From Schistocephalus solidus (taxonomy: Eukaryota; Platyhelminthes; Cestoda; Diphyllobothriidea; Diphyllobothriidae), in assembly GCA_017591395.1 (NCBI GenBank), contig WEDG01007575.1:62001-126000 (forward strand): a stretch of 64,000 nt of DNA, read 5' to 3'. A program made the position numbers and the translations under genes. Positions 58,153-64,000 of this stretch are shown here, one piece after another. The notes beneath the pieces were generated by a model, which was given only the letters and a program-made list of their open reading frames with translations, did not search any database and had not been told where the DNA came from. Position 1 is the first letter of the stretch; each line of letters begins with the position of its first letter.

Positions 58153-58245
58153 AAATTTGTGTGATTTCATGAGTTCGGAAATCAACGGCACTTTCTGACC
58201 CTCGTTCATGGCTCAGTTTGTAAGCAAGAGTGTGGGTAGGACCGG
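58153..58245 (+). repeat. 93-bp direct repeat B, left copy
   Basis: aaatttgtgtgatttcatga ... gtgtgggtaggaccgg, repeated at 59142-59234 with two mismatches. It directly flanks the R1 insert. Confidence 0.93.
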
Positions 58246-59141
58246 CTTCTGTGGAGTGGCTGACTGGTGGTCTGAGAGTAAGGCTGCAATGGCTCCTTCT
58301 TAACCTGACCTCTGGCTATCTCACACATGTGATATGTAAGCCGTTCAACCCCCTGTTGTGTGAAATCCTGGTGCTTGTGTTTGGGGGGCCAGGTCGTGTA
58401 CGTAGTACACGTAGACGAGGTCACCAGCAGCTGCGCCCGCTTCCGCATCAGACAACTGACCGGCTCGGACAGTGGTCTGATTGTGGGGGTGGGGGAGAGA
58501 GTGAGGTCAAGAGCTCAGCGTATTTTCCTCACTATAAACAATCTGACGCGCTTGAAACTATCACGGTTCGCTAAAAGCCGTGGCTTGGGAAGGTTGCCAA
58601 CTGACGGGATAACTCGGACCGCGTGGTCAGCCCAATGTGTGTTTTGTGTGGAGTGGCTGACTGGCGGACTGAGAGTCACGTTGAAATGGCTCCTTCTTAA
58701 TGTGGCCTTTATGGCACTCCCAACTCCGTGGGATCCGAGCCAGGTGTGGTGGCACGCCCAGGGGCGGCTCCGGCCGCGCCAGCCACCTGCGCCCTCTCCT
58801 ATTTCCGGTCTTCTTGACTCTGTCTTGACACCAGGCTCAGGTGGGGGAGGAGGAGAGAGTGCGGTAGCTGCAGCGCAAGGCTACTATAACTTCAAACTAA
58901 TTCACGCGCAAGTCACCATCCCTGCACCACCTGGCGTGGAGCATACGGTGGACCTCATCGAAATCGACGGTCGAACTGCCGCCGTATGTCACCATGGGTT
59001 CTCATCGGCAAGGGGGTCAAGTACGACGCTACAAGGACACTATGAAGCCTTACCTGAAGCAACTTAAGATCGACCCGGCGACCTGGGAGGACCTCGCACT
59101 GAAACGGCCGGATTGGAGAAGGACAGTGAAGACAGGGGCAG
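58246..59141 (-). mobile_element. R1 element with RTE tail, bounded by 93-bp direct repeats
   Basis: 896 bp. The first ~740 bp are R1 in minus orientation (compare 12303-13110). From about 58985 the plus strand codes an RTE C-terminal piece: QGGQVRRYKDTMKPYLKQLK, then IDPATWEDLALKRPDWRRTV. The same region of the RTE relic lies at about 14.75-14.9 kb. R1 therefore joins a non-coding module to an RTE fragment. The insert ends exactly at the second direct repeat. Confidence 0.75.
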
Positions 59142-59234
59142 AAATTTGTGTGATTTCATGAGTTCGGAAATCAACTGCACTTTCTGACCCTCGTTCGTGG
59201 CTCAGTTTGTAAGCAAGAGTGTGGGTAGGACCGG
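59142..59234 (+). repeat. 93-bp direct repeat B, right copy
   Basis: See the left copy at 58153-58245. The sequence diverges on both outer sides, as expected for a target duplication. Confidence 0.93.
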
Positions 59235-59311
59235 TAAACAGTCCACGGAACTAGTACTCACAGGACAATTGCAAAGCGTGCCCAATGGGGTTTGGTGAGA
59301 GATTTTTACGC

Positions 59312-59417
59312 AGACATGAAAGTCGTTAGGAAGGTTTCTACGGGTGGAGGGCTTTGTTCGCTAATCGGATGTTCGTTTTCTATGCTGTCGCCAGAAGTGT
59401 GAGCGTAGGAATATTGA
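59312..59417 (+). repeat. 106-bp direct repeat A, right copy
   Basis: Matches 57358-57463 with one mismatch. It lies 77 bp after repeat B, so the two repeat pairs are nested. Confidence 0.93.
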
Positions 59418-62246
59418 GCGATCATCTGATACTTCAGATATCATGTGAACTGTTTTAGCAGCGTCTGCATGATAATCTATGTTGCTCAGAGTAAGTAAGA
59501 GCAGGTTGCAGACACTCTTGTCATCCGGCAAATCATAGTCCTCACCCATACTATAGGAAGGCTAGACTAACGACCTTCAATTCGTCAATGACCTCTACCC
59601 ACCTTTAAAACCAGCACTTTGATTATCAATGCAATTTAATTGACCAGGTAGGGAAGTGCCATAATTTATATTTCAGCAGCCTGATTTTAACTTTGCATGT
59701 GGATATCTTAACAGAGTATAGGAAAGATTTATAGATGTTTTTAAAACAAAACTTTAAAACGTTAAATCCTTCGCAAAACGGAAGATCGAATGATCAGCAC
59801 TGGGGTAAAAGTAGGTGATCCATTTATTTTCTGCATCTCCGTCCAAATTCGAAAATTTTCAAAAGTTTTTAGATAAAACACCGTCTTCAGGCCGTCAGAG
59901 GGGAAGGCTCTTTCGTTTATGGTTTCCGAAGTGTACGTGGCACGATCAACATGCTGCCGTTTAAAAAGTGTCAGTTTTTGCTCAACCAGGAGGGTATCTT
60001 ACTTTCAAGTAAGGTACACTCATAAGACGCAAGTCCCAGAAGCCTCAATCTAAAAAAACGCATTGCTCGTCGATAAATTTTGGAAGGCTAACTGGCTTTA
60101 TACAACGAACGAAAAGTGATGTGAAACAGTTGCTATTTCTAAAGCGATGCTTTACAAATGCTGTTAATAAAAGTGAGAGAATTTTTTGTTGATTAAAATG
60201 AACATGCTGCGATGTACAAGATGATGTCACACCCTTGAACTTGCCTGTCGTTATCGAAACTTCCATCAAACTGTCATTTGCGCAATAGTTTTTGGTCATC
60301 TGCTAATAATTATTTTTTCCTTGTCCAAACTCTGGAAACGCACTATTTAATTATGGACAGGAAAAAATGCGCAGTAGAGTTTCAATGCAATGCAAACCCA
60401 CTCTCCCAGTAACACTCCCGTAGTATGTAACAGGAGCCTTTATTTTATGAGAAAGAAGGCTTTTTACCTATTTTGTAGTCTTGCAATGATTGCCTAATGA
60501 ATGAATTATAAACGAATGAATGAGTAAATTATAAAGACACAGTTAAGTCCATCAAAAGAGGGGTGGTACGGGTGATTTTACCCTTTTCTGTACTTCGTGA
60601 CACTAATCTATTGGCCCAGTGTTGAAAGTTACACGCCGTAATCATCGCACCCTATGTCAACATTTTGCCTTTTTTAGTTGACTGGACTGTAATCGGCCAT
60701 GAACTTAATTCAAAGTCCGCAGAAGTCGTCTCGTTTCCGCAACTGCCACATCGCACGCGGTCTTGGTAGCCTCAAAATTATAAACAATATGGGACATCAA
60801 AGTGCATTCATGTGAACAAGCTGATCAGACAAGATCAATCTGATCTATCAGGTCACCGTGTGCTCGACATTTCGGAAATTTCGGCTCTCTCCTTTGTGAT
60901 CTCGTTAGGATCCGCAACGCTTTCTGTAATGCTGAGCTAGCGGCCACGTGCTGATGGTATACCTCAGCGATAAACTTTTTTTATGGTATCCGAGTTCATC
61001 ATGAAAAAATAGCACATAGTTTAACTTACTGTGGATTAAGAAAACAGTGGGGATAAGGATCGGGGCAGTGTATTTTTTTATTAAAATGAGACATAACTTT
61101 GGTAACGCAACTCATAAAGATTTAACATAGCGTTTTGATCCGAAGAAATGCAAATGTAACTGGACATCACGCAAGAGTACTTAGTTTTTGCACATAATTT
61201 CCTACACTTAGGCAGGCCACAATACATATGGAAAGACTGCTGGGATATTCCAGATTTTTCCATTGATTTTAAATAGCTGTATAAATTTGAGGCTTTTTTC
61301 TTGAAATATTGCAAAAAATCCTTTAGTATTTCCCTTTTCAGTCAATTTTTTTCTCCCTTGAATGATTACTTCAGGGAGGGGTTTCATTCTGCTTCAAAAC
61401 ACACCTACGATTCTTTTGATACTATTCCAACGTTGTAAATTTTTTTGCATAGTAAGTTCGGTAATGCTGCCTTCGACGTAGGATAGCATGGTCAATATAT
61501 GTTACATTTTTCATGAAGGACAGGACAGCTCTCCAAACATGCCTGAACCATGCATAAGCAAAACTACGAATGGGGTTTTAAATTATAAAAAAATTGGCAA
61601 ACATGGTAAAACGGAAAGTTGTCACTTCTTCAAGCATGCAGTAGCCGGCTTATCTTCTGAAATTTTCACCGAAATTCTAAAATTAGTTTTTGATTGGGAA
61701 GGGCTACCTAACTGAGCTTGTGATATTGATCATCAGGCAGCATAAACCGATGAAGTTTTAGTCATGTCTGCATCGACTTCACGCCGTAAAAAATAACAGT
61801 GTAAATAGTATTGATTTTTCAAATTGCTTTTCAGTGCATTTGCACATGTAAATATGTATTGTTGAAAATATGGATAAAAGGTATCAATTCCTGTACACAT
61901 CTGACAGAAACCTAATCCTTTTTCCAATTTTATACCCTTTATGACATCTTATAAGCGTAAGGTACAGTAGTAATTTTCTTAAACCGAAATCTACAGTACA
62001 TGCCAGGTCTAAAAATGTTTAGTAATTGAAAAAGTTTTTTCGATTATAACATTTGAAGAAGAGGTAATTTTTTTCAAAATATGTACAAAGAATGATATTT
62101 TTGTGCATTTTTTCCATAAAGTATATTAGAATATTCAAGGGCCTCAAATGAACTGAAGTAATAATACTGCTGACATTTTAATTTTTTATCGCAGTTTGGA
62201 AGCGACAGAAAAGAAGTAAATTGACTGAAATTTATTTTTAGTATGC
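59418..62246. other. AT-rich intergenic stretch
   Basis: I see no recognisable gene. A 75-codon plus frame at 61488-61715 (ending SSEIFTEILKLVFDWEGLPN) is somewhat protein-like but lacks splice or regulatory support. Confidence 0.4.
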
Positions 62247-62305
62247 TGCATGATGATCACATGCAGGATGATCACATGCATGATGATCACATGATGATCT
62301 CACAT
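62247..62305. repeat. Short tandem repeat (catgcatgatgatca-like, about 4 units)
   Basis: Units of 11-15 bp (catgatgatca, catgcaggatgatca, catgcatgatgatca) just beyond the polyadenylation signal of the minus-strand gene. Confidence 0.8.
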
Positions 62306-62336
62306 CAGAAGAAGATGCGATCGCAGTCAGAAGAAG

Positions 62337-62342
62337 TTTATT
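62337..62342 (-). promoter_or_regulatory. Polyadenylation signal AATAAA
   Basis: TTTATT on the plus strand. It lies 35 nt downstream of the minus-strand stop codon at 62378, a normal spacing. Confidence 0.6.
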
Positions 62343-62377
62343 GGCCTGAGGTCTCGCTTTTGTACTCAAAACCATAA

Positions 62378-62566
62378 TCACAGACCCTTCACTACCTTAT
62401 CCGCGACTGTCTCTGGCGACGGGTCCGAGTGAGAATCCGAAATTTCAGCCAATAAATATTTTTGTGCCAGTGATTGCATCTTCTCTTTCGTCTTCTGAAC
62501 TAATTCCTCAAACTCACCTTTTTGTTTCAATCGGTAAAACTGACATATTAGATTTTCAGTTGACAT
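62378..62566 (-). CDS. Small uncharacterised protein (62 aa), candidate gene
   Basis: The minus-strand ATG at 62566 opens MSTENLICQFYRLKQKGEFE, then ELVQKTKEKMQSLAQKYLLA and a hydrophilic Ser/Asp-rich end (SDSHSDPSPETVADKVVKGL). The frame is also open 24 codons upstream, but this ATG follows ccaatcaa and begins the protein-like part. The first ~45 residues would form a charged helix or coiled coil, as in small complex subunits. A good AATAAA lies just downstream. An internal aaaaaggtgagt resembles a splice donor, so part of the frame could be intronic. I do not recognise the family. Confidence 0.45.
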   Translation of the reverse strand: MSTENLICQFYRLKQKGEFEELVQKTKEKMQSLAQKYLLAEISDSHSDPSPETVADKVVKGL

Positions 62567-62639
62567 TTGATTGGACAGGACAAAAACTGTAGCGTTTTTG
62601 GGGGCGTCCCGGCCGAAAAATGTAGGATTTTTTCGCACA

Positions 62640-63814
62640 CCGACAATACACTACGAGCGAGCTCAATCGGACAGTCAAAGAGAATAAAAATTGTGCTCTA
62701 CTTAAGTAGCATAGTGGTTGCATATGTACTAACGTAAATATTGAAGAAGACAACCCAATTCCTAGTTACTGCAAAATTTTGAAAGATACTTTTTATAACA
62801 CTCTAATTTTGCACAAAAGGGACGAACAAATATTTAAAAATGTTTGATAATATAGTACAAAATTTAGGAAGGCATTTAAATTTAATGGAAAATGTGCTTT
62901 TCTGTGTTGCCGTTTGCAACTAGCGCGGTTTCCGTGAGCTGGCAGTCTGAAGTGTATCCTATTTTTGAGATAGAATCGCATCTTAATCAGCATAGCACTT
63001 GCATTCGTTCTTAATTGTTTGGGTGACTTTCACACGGAATTTTCCAATTTGTGATAACTTATTCGTATTTTTCAAAAATTTCGCTCAGTAATTCCTTTTT
63101 TATAAAATTTTGTAGGATGTTAAGCTGCTTTAAATTATGAAATTTAAACATTATAAAAGCCAGCAATTTATGCATCTCCTCAAAATGCAACTTACGCTAA
63201 CTTTAACTAATAAAATTTGCAAATTACGCGTTACGTTTTTTCACGTCACTACAAAGCGAAATCTCGGTGCAATTAAATATAGAACTGAATTTCAGCGTCG
63301 AACTTTTAAGAACATACCTATACGAACGCTCGTTCAAAAGTATCAATAATTCTTGTGATCAGGTGTTGTTTAGGAACGTAAAAGTTATTTTCATCAGGTA
63401 ATAAAATCAAGATGAGTCAGTGTTTCACAAAGTAGGTATAATGAACAAATTTCGTATAAGTTTTCCAGCAGGTAGCCCTCATAATTTCGTGAAATGCAGC
63501 ATAATTTCTAAGGATTTTTTGGTTTTGGTCTATGAATAAAATGCGTGTCTAAAATGATTTTAATCCAAATTGGGTTTTCTGTATTTTGTAAATTACCTCT
63601 AATGCTTCAGAAGAACTTGGGCACTCCTTCACGGTAGAAGGCACGACCGCAAATATCCGTCATTCTTATGTCAGGACTGTCAATAATTGTTGCTCATCGT
63701 CAGAGAAAAAGTATCGGCGCAGACTCTGCAGGCAAATGCGATCATTCCTGTTTTCCTGCGGGAATCACCATGCGATATGAAGGATTCGCTGGACACCCTA
63801 GTAGCAAGTCTGGG
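62640..63814. other. AT-rich stretch, possibly upstream of the small gene
   Basis: Nothing else recognised. Confidence 0.4.
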
Positions 63815-63960
63815 TTGGGGGGGGCAGTTCGACCGTCGATTTCGACGAGGTCCACCGTATGCTCCACACCAGGTGGTGCAGGGACGGTGACTTGCGCGTA
63901 AATTAGTTTATAGTGATAGTAGCCTTGCACTGCAGCTACCGCACTCTGGGTAGCATACAT
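63815..63960 (+). repeat. R1 interspersed repeat, partial
   Basis: ggcagttcgaccgtcgattt, gaggtccaccgtatgctcca, acttgcgcgtaaattagttt and cactgcagctaccgcactct match R1 closely. It stops abruptly at the pyrimidine stretch. Confidence 0.8.
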
Positions 63961-64000
63961 GCACAAACGGGTCATGCGATTCAAGTGGCAATGTTGAGCA

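Noticed and set aside
61488..61715. 75-codon plus-strand frame
   Set aside because: The end looks somewhat protein-like, but there is no splice, start-context or polyadenylation support and no family resemblance.

Overview
The window looks like repeat-rich nuclear DNA from a parasitic flatworm, most likely a diphyllobothriidean tapeworm (the Schistocephalus / Spirometra / Dibothriocephalus group). Reasons: spliced genes with long introns; several non-LTR retrotransposon lineages; Penelope-like elements with GIY-YIG endonuclease domains; and an RTE-type retrotransposon carrying a C2H2 zinc-finger tail, which I recall from tapeworm assemblies. There are no operons, bacterial genes or CRISPR arrays. 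The species call is inference from memory, not from a search.

Left third (1-32 kb). A (CT)118 microsatellite, a dense cluster of tRNA-headed SINE repeats and a 5'-truncated Penelope-like element (2800-4314) precede one large plus-strand host gene. I could chain nine of its exons with matching splice phases: 7284-7889, 10381-10495, 17241-17504, 18868-19029, 19432-19665, 22608-23101, 30587-30938, 31039-31314 and 31936-31958 (stop). A possible first coding exon lies at 6475-6648. The protein is Ser/Pro/Gly/Gln-rich and low in complexity, with an SH3-ligand-like PPVPPR and a basophilic phosphosite-like RRHTL. I do not recognise the family. Three further exon-like blocks (22042-22169, 29212-29330, 30260-30345) are phase-compatible with each other and end in a Cys-containing C-terminus, so they could form an alternative transcript. 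The introns hold SINEs, an RTE zinc-finger retrotransposon on the minus strand, a repeated non-coding family called R1 here, a 0.4-kb CCT-rich polypyrimidine tract and a Penelope GIY-YIG relic.

Middle (34-47.3 kb). This is a graveyard of CR1-like LINEs. Copy A (34.0-37.85 kb) keeps ORF1 and endonuclease but has lost its reverse transcriptase palm. Copy B is inserted exactly at A's 3' tail. Copy C is nested in an older relic D, and relic E lies at 46.5-47.35 kb.

Right third (47.3-64 kb). There is an 0.8-kb element with terminal inverted repeats, a second SINE subfamily as a tandem dimer, and a decayed Penelope-like element (53.57-57.25 kb). That element has the family's inverted/direct pseudo-LTR layout and a tandemly duplicated GIY-YIG region. 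Two nested ~100-bp direct repeats follow at 57.36-59.42 kb. Near the end is a small minus-strand candidate gene (62378-62566) with a well-placed AATAAA.

The most interesting observation is that the SINE family combines a Pol III-type tRNA head with a hammerhead-ribozyme-like core (CTGATGA, stem II, GAAA, weak stem III, TC). It occurs as head-to-tail dimers of about 304 and 308 bp. Some copies carry the hammerhead segment flipped, once between perfect 22-bp inverted repeats.
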